From the NCBI RefSeq assembly GCF_014645495.1, contig NZ_BMLV01000002.1, positions 673,191 to 737,190 of the forward strand: DNA of 64,000 nt. Direction: 5' to 3'. Position 1 is the first letter of the stretch, and each line of letters starts with the position of its first letter. Positions 44,061-53,032 of this stretch are shown piece after piece. The stretch comes from Cloacibacterium rupense. GTDB lineage: Bacteria > Bacteroidota > Bacteroidia > Flavobacteriales > Weeksellaceae. A program made the translations under genes and the position numbers. The notes under the pieces are model-generated. The model saw only the letters and a list, made by a program, of their open reading frames with translations. It did no database searches and was not told the origin of the DNA.

Positions 44061-44068
44061 CAAATATA
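44061..44068 (-). promoter_or_regulatory. -7 box of the micropeptide gene
   Basis: TATATTTG on the minus strand, TAnnTTTG, 28 nt before the ATG. No TTTG -33 at the expected spacing; the upstream 30 nt are A/T homopolymer-rich. Confidence 0.5.
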
Positions 44069-44133
44069 AGGGTTAGTTATTAAAAAATATATTTTTTTAA
44101 TAAAAATTTCATTAAAATAAAGGGGGGTATTGT

Positions 44134-44868
44134 TTAATGACAGTTTTTGTCTGAATTTGGTTCAGAATTTTTTTGTTTTTCTACCTTCAGTGCTTCTTTT
44201 TTAGGGGATACGTAAGGAATACCTAATTCTAATCCTCGTAATATAAATAAACCGCCAAGGGCTAACATAAAAATGGGAACAATTTTAAGGATTTTATTTC
44301 TTACGGTTACATTTAGTAAATTTCCGAAGAGAACAGCTGCAAACATAAAAGGAAAAGTTCCCAAACCAAAAAGAGCCATAAAAGTGGCGCTTTGCCATAT
44401 TCCACCGGCTGCTAAACTTGCAGTAAGTGCCATATAAACCATACCACATGGTAAAAAACCGTTGAGTACTCCAGTAAGGAATCTGGATGAATAATCTGAT
44501 TTTTGTAGTAATCTCCCTAAATTTAGTTTTACTTTTAAAAGAGCATTATTGATAGAAGGGATTTTTGAAGCAAAATCACCACCAAATGAAAATAGAGCCA
44601 TTATGATGAGTAAAATGCCAGAGAGAATGCTGATGTATTTTTGAAATCCGGCTAACTGAAAACCTTCTCCAACGATGCCTACCAATGCACCTAAAAATGA
44701 ATAGGTGAAGATTCTTCCAAATTGATATGTAAGGTTTTGTAGATGAAAATTGACTTGTTGTTTTTTTGATAAACCTAATGAAAGAGCAATTGGGCCGCAC
44801 ATTCCTAGACAATGAAATCCAGAAGCGAAGCCTAAACCTATTGCTGCAATTATTAGTGCTATTTCCAT
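44134..44868 (-). CDS. SafE/DsbD-type membrane protein of the cbb3 locus
   Basis: 244 residues. About six membrane helices; GFHCLGMCGPIALSL near the N-terminus and GFLPCGMVYMALTAS in the middle are the paired cysteine motifs of the DsbD_2/sulfite-exporter family that accompanies cbb3 oxidases. Such proteins are thought to help with copper or thiol handling during oxidase assembly. It overlaps the ccoH stop by 10 nt, so it is the last gene of the oxidase operon. The histidine/cysteine-ended tail (SDKNCH) is unusual. Confidence 0.85.
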   Translation of the reverse strand: MEIALIIAAIGLGFASGFHCLGMCGPIALSLGLSKKQQVNFHLQNLTYQFGRIFTYSFLGALVGIVGEGFQLAGFQKYISILSGILLIIMALFSFGGDFASKIPSINNALLKVKLNLGRLLQKSDYSSRFLTGVLNGFLPCGMVYMALTASLAAGGIWQSATFMALFGLGTFPFMFAAVLFGNLLNVTVRNKILKIVPIFMLALGGLFILRGLELGIPYVSPKKEALKVEKQKNSEPNSDKNCH

Positions 44869-45326
44869 ATTATATCATAATCTACTTGGTAATCTTTATC
44901 AGATTTTTTCCAACTTACTTTCAACGTGTAGGAGCCTGTGCTTAGCTGCTCTTTTGGGATTAAAAATGTATTGTTGGCATCAATCTGTATATTTTCTTTT
45001 TTGTCTTTATATTTGTCATTGGTATTATACAGTTCATAGTGAACTTGGGCGTTGGCATCTATAATTTCTTTAGGGAAAGCAATTCTAATACCATATGGTA
45101 ATTGCGCAAAGAAAGGTTTTTTAGACAATTCTTCGGCATTTTTTTTGGCGTCTATTACTTTTTGATAATTTAATTCGTCTGAATAATAATTGTCTGATAC
45201 TAATTCTGAATTATCATTACCGTTTGGGAACGCTAATTTTGCATAGAAAAATATCAAAAAAAGAATAAAACAAATAAAAAGTCCAAGAGCTATAGCAATA
45301 CCGTGCCCCCATGTAAATTTTTTCAT
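44859..45326 (-). CDS. ccoH: FixH/CcoH family cbb3 assembly protein
   Basis: 155 residues, one N-terminal membrane helix (about 6-28) and a periplasmic beta domain (YGIRIAFPKEIIDANAQVHYELYNTND..., SYTLKVSWKKSDKDY) of the FixH type, which stabilises the cbb3 complex and may help copper insertion. Spacing from ccoG is 20 nt and it overlaps the SafE-type gene. Confidence 0.87.
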   Translation of the reverse strand: MKKFTWGHGIAIALGLFICFILFLIFFYAKLAFPNGNDNSELVSDNYYSDELNYQKVIDAKKNAEELSKKPFFAQLPYGIRIAFPKEIIDANAQVHYELYNTNDKYKDKKENIQIDANNTFLIPKEQLSTGSYTLKVSWKKSDKDYQVDYDIIWK

Positions 45327-45346
45327 AAGAAAAAGATTTTATAACG

Positions 45347-46789
45347 TTAAAATTGCAATTTAAAAGGACCTTCAAAATAGGTGTCGAAAGTGTCTAGAAG
45401 CTTTCCATTTTCATAAACGCCAATGGTAATGTTTTGTTTTGGCTGTTTAATTTCTTTTTCTGGGAAGCTAATGCTTACAGTACCTTTTAGAAGTTTGTCT
45501 CTTTTCAGCAAAATTACATTATCTCCGCTAAAAATCACTTCTCCGTTATTAGGTTTTATCACTTTAATTGTTACGGTATGGTCTATATTAGACTTATTGA
45601 GGAAGGTATAGTTGTAAGTATTGTTAATTTTACCATTTTTAATAAAGAAGCTACTACCAGCTGGTTTTATAAATTTTGCCTCTAACTCTCCTCTGTTGTT
45701 TAGCAAATATCCTAAAAATCCTAAAAGAGCTATAAGAACGAAGCTGTAAGCTTTCATTCTTGTGGTAAATTTGAATTTTTGTTCTTTTTCTATTTCGTCT
45801 TGAGTAGCGTATCTGATTAGACCTTTAGGAAGGCCAGTTTTAACCATTACTTCATCGCAAGCATCTATACACATGGTACAGTTGATGCATTCTAATTGTT
45901 GACCATTTCTAATGTCTATACCAGTAGGGCAAACTACTACACATTGGTTACAATCTATACAATCTCCTTTACCTTCAGCTTTTCGGTCTTCACCTTTTCT
46001 CCATTTAGAACGGTTTTCTCCACGTTTAAAGTCATAGAAAACATTGATGGTTTCTTTATCAATCAATACACCCTGTAATCTACCGTATGGACAAACTAGC
46101 GTGCACACTTGTTCTCTGAACCAAGCGAATACAAAATAGAAAAGTCCAGTGAAAATGAGCATTACAATAAAATTGCTAGGATATTCTATTGGGCCACCTT
46201 GCATGATTCTTAGAACTTCTTCGTAGCCTACAATGTACATGAACATCCAATGCGTAATGATGAGTGATATGATCACATAAATAGACCATTTAAGTCCTTT
46301 TTTAAGGGTTTTTTCTGAATTCCAAGGTTGGTTTGCTAGCTTTATTTGCTTGTTTCTATCGCCTTCTATCCAATATTCTATTTTACGGAAAACACCTTCC
46401 ATAAATATTGTTTGAGGACAGATCCATCCACAAAAAATTCTACCAAAAACCACAGTAAATAGGATGATAAATACTAAAGAGGTAATGGCACCTAAGGCAA
46501 GAATGAAGAAATCTTGTGGGTAAAATGGTTGCCCAAGGATAAAGAACTCTCGATCAATGATATTGATTTTGAGTAGAGGATTTCCATTTATTTTAATAAA
46601 AGGAAATATAAAAAAAACGGCTAATAAAAAGACCGTAACGATGTCTCTGTAATTGGTGAATCTTCCTTTTGGTTTTTTGGGATAAACCCATTTTCTAGCT
46701 CCAGATTGATCTACGGTAGATACCGAATCTCTAAAAGTTTCTGCCTCAATTACAGCGCCTGTTCCTAATTGTTCTTCTTTATTAGCCAT
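45347..46789 (-). CDS. ccoG: cbb3 oxidase accessory ferredoxin CcoG
   Basis: 480 residues. Membrane helices at about 45-65, 90-115 and 165-240, with CGWICPQTIFMEGVFRKIEYWIEGD and VCPYGR between; then two 4Fe-4S motifs CIDCNQCVVVCP and CINCTMCIDAC (about 275-315), another helix and a C-terminal Ig-like domain with FTNKSNIDHTVT type strands. CcoG reduces Cu(II) for oxidase copper centre assembly in studied species. Length is normal. 68 nt after ccoP. Confidence 0.94.
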   Translation of the reverse strand: MANKEEQLGTGAVIEAETFRDSVSTVDQSGARKWVYPKKPKGRFTNYRDIVTVFLLAVFFIFPFIKINGNPLLKINIIDREFFILGQPFYPQDFFILALGAITSLVFIILFTVVFGRIFCGWICPQTIFMEGVFRKIEYWIEGDRNKQIKLANQPWNSEKTLKKGLKWSIYVIISLIITHWMFMYIVGYEEVLRIMQGGPIEYPSNFIVMLIFTGLFYFVFAWFREQVCTLVCPYGRLQGVLIDKETINVFYDFKRGENRSKWRKGEDRKAEGKGDCIDCNQCVVVCPTGIDIRNGQQLECINCTMCIDACDEVMVKTGLPKGLIRYATQDEIEKEQKFKFTTRMKAYSFVLIALLGFLGYLLNNRGELEAKFIKPAGSSFFIKNGKINNTYNYTFLNKSNIDHTVTIKVIKPNNGEVIFSGDNVILLKRDKLLKGTVSISFPEKEIKQPKQNITIGVYENGKLLDTFDTYFEGPFKLQF

Positions 46790-46857
46790 TTTGTATTTTT
46801 ATTTATTATAAAAAATTAACTTTTCATATTTTTATAACAAATTATTTTAAAGCTTTA

Positions 46858-47727
46858 TTACTTTTCCCAAGTTGCTTTTTCTCCTTGTGGAGCCGCTCCA
46901 CCAGTTGCATCTGGCATTTCTTGGTTAATGTGGTAAACGTAAGCAGCAACTTTTTCAATATCGAATCCTGTTAATACACCGTTTTTACCCCATGCTTGCA
47001 TAGTAGGGTTATTAGTACTACCGTTTTCAACCATATAGAAAACATTTTTAAATAAAGTTTTTTCTGGTTGGTTAATCCAATAGTCGTCTGTAAGGTTTGG
47101 CCCGATACCACCTTTACCACCTTCACTATGGCAAGATACACAGTTTGTCTTGAAGATTTGTTCTCCTTCAGCTATGTTATCTGCAGAGTACTTAGCATTA
47201 TCTATTGTTGGCGGCGGAGTCTTTTTCATCCAATCTTCTACAGACGCTATTTGTTCTTTGTGCTCAACTTCATATTCTTTATCAGGATGAGCAAAGTCTG
47301 TAACTGCATAAGCTATTAAATAAACTACTGCATATACTACACCGAAATAGAATAAGCCTAACCACCATTTTGGTAATTGGTTATCTAGTTCTTTAATGCC
47401 ATCAAATCCGTGGTCGATAAGAATGTCTTTTTCTTCAACATCAGATTGTTTTTTGAAAGCACTATCATACAATCTTTTGAAGTAAGGAACTTCTTTTTCT
47501 TTAAGAAAAGTTGCTCTTTCTTCTTCTGTCATTAGTTTGAATCTCTCATTTTCAGCTAATCCTGAAATAGCATTACCGATGTAAGCTAGGATAATTCCTA
47601 TTACAGTAGTTGCCCAGAAATATGGAGAAGATAAGAAAGAGGTATTTTGTACAAACATGTAAAATACAAATACTAGTATAAATAGTATCATTAGTATGTT
47701 TACAAATACGGGTGTTCTATGTTTCAT
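46858..47727 (-). CDS. ccoP: cbb3 oxidase subunit CcoP (single-haem type)
   Basis: 289 residues. Two N-terminal helices (about 8-25 and 34-52), an insert (70-115), a third helix (QLPKWWLGLFYFGVVYAVVYLIAYA, about 118-142), then a cytochrome c domain with one haem motif CVSCH (about 194-198) and a methionine in NPTMQAW. Proteobacterial CcoP has two haem motifs; only one is present here over the full length, which also carries extra N-terminal helices. It passes electrons to CcoO. Confidence 0.9.
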   Translation of the reverse strand: MKHRTPVFVNILMILFILVFVFYMFVQNTSFLSSPYFWATTVIGIILAYIGNAISGLAENERFKLMTEEERATFLKEKEVPYFKRLYDSAFKKQSDVEEKDILIDHGFDGIKELDNQLPKWWLGLFYFGVVYAVVYLIAYAVTDFAHPDKEYEVEHKEQIASVEDWMKKTPPPTIDNAKYSADNIAEGEQIFKTNCVSCHSEGGKGGIGPNLTDDYWINQPEKTLFKNVFYMVENGSTNNPTMQAWGKNGVLTGFDIEKVAAYVYHINQEMPDATGGAAPQGEKATWEK

Positions 47728-47748
47728 GATTTTTTAAATTTTTAGAAC

Positions 47749-47931
47749 TTATATGTTTTTATCATCTTCTAAAGGAGCTTTTTCAACCTCAGAATAATGT
47801 TTTTTAGGTCTACTAATAACATAATAAACTGTGGCAACGAAGAATAAGATAAACAATATCATAGAAATTGTTTGGTAGAGGCCAGCATTTTCTACATTGG
47901 CTAGTATATCTTTAAAATTACTTGGTATCAT
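47749..47931 (-). CDS. ccoQ: cbb3 oxidase subunit CcoQ-like
   Basis: 60 residues, one transmembrane helix (about 19-41, QTISMILFILFFVATVYYVI) and a charged cytoplasmic tail (RPKKHYSEVEKAPLEDDKNI). It sits in the usual place between CcoNO and CcoP and stabilises the complex in other species. Recognised mainly by size, topology and location. Confidence 0.82.
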   Translation of the reverse strand: MIPSNFKDILANVENAGLYQTISMILFILFFVATVYYVISRPKKHYSEVEKAPLEDDKNI

Positions 47932-47957
47932 ATTGAAAAAACTCCTTTATTAAGATT

Positions 47958-50231
47958 TTAGTTATTACTTGCTGTTTTTACATCAGCAGTTTTAATATCT
48001 GTACCTAGTCTTTGTAGATAAGCAATTAATGCTACAATCTCTCTTTTTTCTAGAGGTACAAATTTGTCTCCTTCTTTAGCTTTTTGTTCTTCAATAGCTT
48101 TTTTAATTTCAGGGTCTCCAGAATAGATTCCTTCTACTACTTTTGCAGCTTGTGCATCTACTAATTTATCTACATTATTAATTTCCTCATCTGTATAAGG
48201 AGCTCCGAATACGTTTTTAAGAAGACTAATTTTGTCTTTAGTTTTAGTTCTATCTAGTTCATTATAGATTAACCAAGGATATCTAGGCATGATAGAACCT
48301 GGAGAGGTAACTCTAGGGTTTAGCATATGTTTGAAATGCCAAGTATCTGGGTTTTTACCTCCTTCTCTATGTAAATCTGGCCCAGTTCTTTTTGAGCCCC
48401 AAAGGAATGGTCTATCAAAGACGAATTCTCCAGCTTTAGAATATTGTCCATTTTTACCATTAAATCTTACCACTTCATCTCTGAATGGTCTAATCATCTG
48501 AGAGTGACAAGAATTACAGCCTTCTCTTATGTATAAGTCTCTACCTTCTAATTCTAGTGGTGAATAAGGTTTAACAGAAGTAATAGTAGGCACATTATCT
48601 TTTACCGTTAATGTAGGTATAATTTCAATCATACCACCAATAGCAAGAGCTACAAATGATAGTAAAGAAAGATATAGCGGCATTCTCTCTAACCAAAGGT
48701 GTTTGCTTTCTCCTTCTTTTCTTGCAGAACCTATGTTTGCAAGTGCAGGAGCTTCTACTGGGGTGTCTTTTAAGAAAGAACCGCTTCTTACCGTTGCAAT
48801 TAAGTTGACAACCATTAAAATAGCGCCAGAAAAATATAATAAACCACCTACAAATCTCATTTGATAGTAAGGAATAACCGCAGTTACAGTATCTAGCCAG
48901 TTTTTGTAAAGCAATGTGCCATCTGGGTTAAATTGTTTCCACATTAATCCTTGAGTGAAACCAGAAATATACATTGGAACAGCATAGAATATAATACCTA
49001 AAGTACCTAGCCAGAAATGCCAATTTGCCAATTTCACAGACCATAATTTAGTTCTCCAAAGAATCGGTAATAAATAATACAACATACCAAATGCAATGAA
49101 ACCATTCCATCCTAATGCACCAATGTGTACGTGACCAATTACCCAGTCTGTAAAGTGACCAATTTTATTTAAAGTTTTAGTAGCTAAAAGCGGACCTTCG
49201 AAGGTTGCCATACCATAGCAAGTAACAGCTACTACAAAGAATTTTAAAACAGGATTTTCTCTTACTTTATCCCAAGCTCCTCTCAATGTTAATAAACCAT
49301 TAAGCATACCTCCCCAAGATGGAGCAATAAGAGCAATAGAAAAAGTAGTACCTAAAGCTTGAGCCCAAGCTGGTAAAGCTGTATATATAAGGTGGTGAGG
49401 ACCAGCCCAGATATAAACGAAAATTAAAGACCAGAAGTGAATGATAGAAAGTTTGTAAGAAAATACAGGTCTATCTGCTGCTTTTGGCATGAAGTAATAC
49501 ATTAAACCTAATACAGGTGTAGTTAAGAAAAACGCTACCGCATTGTGACCATACCACCATTGTACTAGAGCATCTTTTACCCCAGCATATGCAGAATAAG
49601 ATTTCCAGCCGCTGAAAGATAAAGGTACCTCTAAGTTGTTGAAAATGTGAAGCATGGTAATACCAATCCATCCTGCAATGTAAAACCAGATGGCTACATA
49701 TAGGTGTCTTACCCTTCTTTTAGCAATTGTACCAAACATATTGATACCAAATACTACCCAAACTAGCGCAATCATAATGTCAATTGGCCATTCGTGTTCT
49801 GCGTATTCCTTAGAAGTATTAATCCCCATAAGGAAAGTAACCACTACAGTTACTACAATTAATTGCCATCCCCAGAAATTAATCCAAGAAAGAACATCAC
49901 TAAACATTCTTGCTTTCAATAATCTCTGAAGAGAATAATAAACACCAGCAAAAATACAGTTCCCTACGAATGCGAAGATTACAGCACTAGTGTGTAACAT
50001 TCTCAATCTACCGAAACCAAATGCTCCTTGTGTTTTTACTAGACCCATAATGTTACTGTTTGCACTCACTGTAGAGTCGTCAGTACCGAAAATAATTTCC
50101 GGAAGTTCTGGGTAGAAAAGCAATGCAGCTACGATTAACCCTACCAAGAAGCCTACCACTCCGAAGACTACCATGGCATACAGGAAAGCGCGCACAATGC
50201 TGTTGTCATAACTAAACTTTTGTGTTTCCAT
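47958..50231 (-). CDS. ccoNO: Fused cbb3 oxidase subunits CcoN-CcoO
   Basis: 757 residues in one frame. The N-terminal two-thirds is the twelve-helix CcoN, with haem and copper histidines in RMLHTSAVIFAF, VQWWYGHNAVAFFL, AGPHHLIYTALP and IGHVHIGALGWNG. The C-terminal part is CcoO, with GRDLYIREGCNSCHSQMIRPFRDE (haem c, about residue 570). In most Proteobacteria these are separate genes; fusion is a Bacteroidota trait. High-affinity terminal oxidase for low oxygen. 20 nt after ccoS. Confidence 0.96.
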   Translation of the reverse strand: METQKFSYDNSIVRAFLYAMVVFGVVGFLVGLIVAALLFYPELPEIIFGTDDSTVSANSNIMGLVKTQGAFGFGRLRMLHTSAVIFAFVGNCIFAGVYYSLQRLLKARMFSDVLSWINFWGWQLIVVTVVVTFLMGINTSKEYAEHEWPIDIMIALVWVVFGINMFGTIAKRRVRHLYVAIWFYIAGWIGITMLHIFNNLEVPLSFSGWKSYSAYAGVKDALVQWWYGHNAVAFFLTTPVLGLMYYFMPKAADRPVFSYKLSIIHFWSLIFVYIWAGPHHLIYTALPAWAQALGTTFSIALIAPSWGGMLNGLLTLRGAWDKVRENPVLKFFVVAVTCYGMATFEGPLLATKTLNKIGHFTDWVIGHVHIGALGWNGFIAFGMLYYLLPILWRTKLWSVKLANWHFWLGTLGIIFYAVPMYISGFTQGLMWKQFNPDGTLLYKNWLDTVTAVIPYYQMRFVGGLLYFSGAILMVVNLIATVRSGSFLKDTPVEAPALANIGSARKEGESKHLWLERMPLYLSLLSFVALAIGGMIEIIPTLTVKDNVPTITSVKPYSPLELEGRDLYIREGCNSCHSQMIRPFRDEVVRFNGKNGQYSKAGEFVFDRPFLWGSKRTGPDLHREGGKNPDTWHFKHMLNPRVTSPGSIMPRYPWLIYNELDRTKTKDKISLLKNVFGAPYTDEEINNVDKLVDAQAAKVVEGIYSGDPEIKKAIEEQKAKEGDKFVPLEKREIVALIAYLQRLGTDIKTADVKTASNN

Positions 50232-50251
50232 ATTAACTAATCACTTTAATT

Positions 50252-50428
50252 TTATTTCTTTACTTCAGTTTTTTCTTCAATTTCATTATTCTTCTCTTCC
50301 AGTAATATTCTTACAGCCGGAGATTCATCATCTTCAAATTGTCCGTTTTTTGCACTAATAATAAAAATTATTAGAAAGATAATTGCGAGCGATACGCTAC
50401 AAATTATCATCAAATAGAGTATTTCCAC
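50252..50428 (-). CDS. ccoS: cbb3 oxidase maturation protein CcoS, GTG start
   Basis: 58 residues, too short for a 60-residue cut-off but clear: GTG-EILYLMIICSVSLAIIFLIIFIISAKNGQFEDDESPAVRILL then a charged tail. It has the single helix and the AxxxGQFDD-type motif (here AKNGQFEDDE) of CcoS, needed to insert haem and copper in other species. The start is GTG 50428; no ATG is nearby. A TATATTTG -7 box ends 6 nt before the start with TTTG 16 nt further up, so the transcript for the structural genes may begin at this codon. 20 nt to ccoNO. Confidence 0.92.
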   Translation of the reverse strand: MEILYLMIICSVSLAIIFLIIFIISAKNGQFEDDESPAVRILLEEKNNEIEEKTEVKK

Positions 50429-50434
50429 TATTTA

Positions 50435-50462
50435 CAAATATAATAAGGAATTAATGCCCAAA
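50435..50462 (-). promoter_or_regulatory. Promoter of the ccoS-ccoNOQP-G-H operon
   Basis: On the minus strand TTTG (50462..50459), 16 nt, TATATTTG (50442..50435), 6 nt, GTG start. Boxes match the Bacteroidota consensus with slightly short spacing, giving a near-leaderless transcript. An ATGA-N6-TCAT inverted repeat lies just upstream at 50477-50490. Confidence 0.6.
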
Positions 50463-50476
50463 TTTAAGGATTTTTA

Positions 50477-50490
50477 ATGATTTTAGTCAT
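50477..50490. promoter_or_regulatory. Candidate operator upstream of the cbb3 promoter
   Basis: ATGA and TCAT are separated by 6 nt (TTTTAG). The centre is about 55 nt upstream of the presumed start, where activators of the Crp/Fnr family commonly sit. The adjacent Crp/Fnr gene is a natural candidate; it is only a single short site. Confidence 0.35.
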
Positions 50491-50554
50491 ATGTTCAAAA
50501 AACAAAACTAATTTATAAAAATTCTAAATAAGATATTTTAGTCTTAATATTAAA

Positions 50555-52927
50555 TTAAAAATATTTTTTGGCTCTTAACCAAGTTGATAATGAGGTGAAT
50601 GCAACTACACTTATAGAGCTTACAGGCATAATGATGGCAGCAACTAAAGGAGACATTTTACCTAAAATTGCTATCGATAATCCGACTACATTATACAATA
50701 AACTTACAATAAAAGTCATTTTTACAATACTCATCGCATCTTTTGTTAACGAAAAATAGCTCTGAAGTTCGGTTAATACTTCACCATTCATTATGACGTC
50801 TGAACTTGGAGTAAAAGAATTGCTATCATCTGCTATTGCAATGCCAATATTACTCTGCTTCAGTGCGCCAGCATCATTTAATCCGTCGCCTAACATAGCT
50901 ACTTTTTTGCCCTGTTCTTGTAGAGATTTTATGTATTCTAGTTTGTCTTCAGGGGACTGGTTAAATCTCATTTGTGTGATATTAGGGATTAATTCTTTTA
51001 AGATTTCTTCTTCAGAAGAATTATCTCCGCTCAGTACATGCAATTCATAATGATTAAGATGCCTTGCCATGTTAGATAGCCCTTCTCTGTATTCATTCTT
51101 AAAAATAAATTTCCCTAAAAATTCATTTTCACATTGGATATAAACAGCAGTTTCCAAAGATTTTGATTGTTGGTTTGTAAAACTTGCAGAACCTATTTTA
51201 TATCGCTTACCTCTCAATTCTGCTTCATAGCCTTTTCCTGCGGTTTCTGTAAATTTTTCGATGGTGAAATATTGATCTTCTGTTTCTATAAAATCATACA
51301 AAGATTTAGAAAGTGGATGGTTAGAATTTTTGAGTAAAGATTTAATATTTTTTATGTCAAATTCCGAAATCTCCTTTCCTTCATAAGAAATATTTGCCTT
51401 TTTATTGTAAGTAATAGTACCTGTCTTATCAAAAACTAAAGTATCTATTTTCGCCATTTTTTCTATGGTAAGCGCATCTTTTACATACATTTTGTTTCTG
51501 CCCAAAATCCTCATAATATGACCCATGGTAAAAGGAGTAGAAAGTGCTAAAGCGCATGGGCAAGCTACGATTAAGATAGCAGAAACTACCTGAAACATTT
51601 TCTCAAAATCAATTTGATACCAATAAATTCCTGCTAGTAATGTAATTCCTAAAATAATGAAAGTGAAATATTTAGATATTTTGTTAACTAATGTATCTAA
51701 CCCAAGTTCTTCTTTTCGGAAAGCTTCTTTGTTCCAGAGTTGAGTAAGGTATGATTGATTAACAGTTTTGATTACTTCTAGTTCTAGAATAGAGCCGATT
51801 TGTTTACCTCCTGCAAAAATTTTATCACCAGGCTGTTTAGAGATAGTAGCGCTTTCGCCTGTGATGAAGCTGTTGTCTATGTTTCCTTCACCATTGATCA
51901 AAATTCCATCTACTGGTATTATTTCTTGATTTCTCACCAAAATTCTGTCGCCAACTTTTATTTCAGAAAGTAAAATATTTTCTTGCTTACCTCCGAAATC
52001 TACTTTAGTTACTGCAATAGGGTAAAAAGATTTGTAATCTCTGTCATAAGATAGGGCACTGTAAGTTCTTTTCTGGAAATATTTTCCAATCAGCATAAAA
52101 AACAATAGGCCACAAAGAGTGTCAAAATAACCAGGGCCGTAATCTGTAGCGATTTCATAAATGCTCCTACCAAAAAGCACCAAAATCCCCAAAACAATTG
52201 GGACATCTATATTTACAATTTTATTTTTAAGTCCAAACCATGCCGATTTGTAATAGTCAGAAGCAGAATAAAATACAACTGGGATAGATAGCAAAAAAGT
52301 AAGAAATCTGAAGAATGGAGCAAACTCTTTTAACCAATAATCTGCAGATGCACCAGTGTTTAGATATTCTGGGAAGGCAAACATCATTGCATTGCCAAAT
52401 GCGAAACCTGCAATCGCCATTTTAATGATTAAACTTCTATCAACCGGAGCTTCTTTTTTCTCAGCTGTTTCTAATGATATAACAGGTTTGTAGCCAAGGT
52501 TAGTAAGAAATTTAGCCAAATCACTAAGTTTTAACTCATTTTGGTTAAAAGAAACCTGTAGTGTTTTTCTGGTAAAATTTACTTGAGAATATTTAATATT
52601 TGGATTGAGCTCTTGAAGGCTTTCTAATAGCCAAATGCAAGAGCTACAATGAATCACAGGGATTTTAAATGTAACTACTGTAGTATTTCCTTCAGAAAAA
52701 TCTACTATTTTTTCGAAAACTTGTGGAGTGTCTAGATAATCAAACTGAGTAGAGATTTCGTCTGGTCTTACGCCAGAGTTTTTATTAAGTTCATAAAAAT
52801 TCCCGAGATTATTTGAATTTAAAATCTCGTAAACGGATTTACATCCATTGCAACAAAACACCTTCTCATCGAAGGAAATTCTATCTTTTTGTATTTCTTG
52901 CCCGCAGTGGAAACAATTTTCTGCCAT
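50555..52927 (-). CDS. ccoI: Copper-exporting P1B ATPase CcoI, cbb3 assembly type
   Basis: 790 residues from ATG 52927 (MAENCFHCGQEIQ). N-terminal cysteine-rich metal site (CFHCG, CCNGC, about 5-32), HMA domain with HCSSC, eight membrane helices with the CPCALALSTPF ion motif, actuator FITGESATIS, and phosphorylation motif DKTGTIT. It supplies copper to the oxidase. It is divergent from the Crp/Fnr gene and 126 nt upstream of ccoS. An in-frame ATG at 52999 would add 24 residues without family counterpart and is rejected. Confidence 0.95.
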   Translation of the reverse strand: MAENCFHCGQEIQKDRISFDEKVFCCNGCKSVYEILNSNNLGNFYELNKNSGVRPDEISTQFDYLDTPQVFEKIVDFSEGNTTVVTFKIPVIHCSSCIWLLESLQELNPNIKYSQVNFTRKTLQVSFNQNELKLSDLAKFLTNLGYKPVISLETAEKKEAPVDRSLIIKMAIAGFAFGNAMMFAFPEYLNTGASADYWLKEFAPFFRFLTFLLSIPVVFYSASDYYKSAWFGLKNKIVNIDVPIVLGILVLFGRSIYEIATDYGPGYFDTLCGLLFFMLIGKYFQKRTYSALSYDRDYKSFYPIAVTKVDFGGKQENILLSEIKVGDRILVRNQEIIPVDGILINGEGNIDNSFITGESATISKQPGDKIFAGGKQIGSILELEVIKTVNQSYLTQLWNKEAFRKEELGLDTLVNKISKYFTFIILGITLLAGIYWYQIDFEKMFQVVSAILIVACPCALALSTPFTMGHIMRILGRNKMYVKDALTIEKMAKIDTLVFDKTGTITYNKKANISYEGKEISEFDIKNIKSLLKNSNHPLSKSLYDFIETEDQYFTIEKFTETAGKGYEAELRGKRYKIGSASFTNQQSKSLETAVYIQCENEFLGKFIFKNEYREGLSNMARHLNHYELHVLSGDNSSEEEILKELIPNITQMRFNQSPEDKLEYIKSLQEQGKKVAMLGDGLNDAGALKQSNIGIAIADDSNSFTPSSDVIMNGEVLTELQSYFSLTKDAMSIVKMTFIVSLLYNVVGLSIAILGKMSPLVAAIIMPVSSISVVAFTSLSTWLRAKKYF

Positions 52928-52989
52928 CTGTTTATTAAAAATGCAAAAATAAGACAAAAATAAATTATGATAAATTTTAAAAAAGTCGT

Positions 52990-52997
52990 AATTTTGC
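52990..52997 (+). promoter_or_regulatory. -7 box of the Crp/Fnr gene
   Basis: TAATTTTG, TAnnTTTG, 35 nt before ATG 53033; no clear TTTG at -33. Confidence 0.4.
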
Positions 52998-53032
52998 AAA
53001 CTGATATTTAATAACTTATATACCTTATTCTT

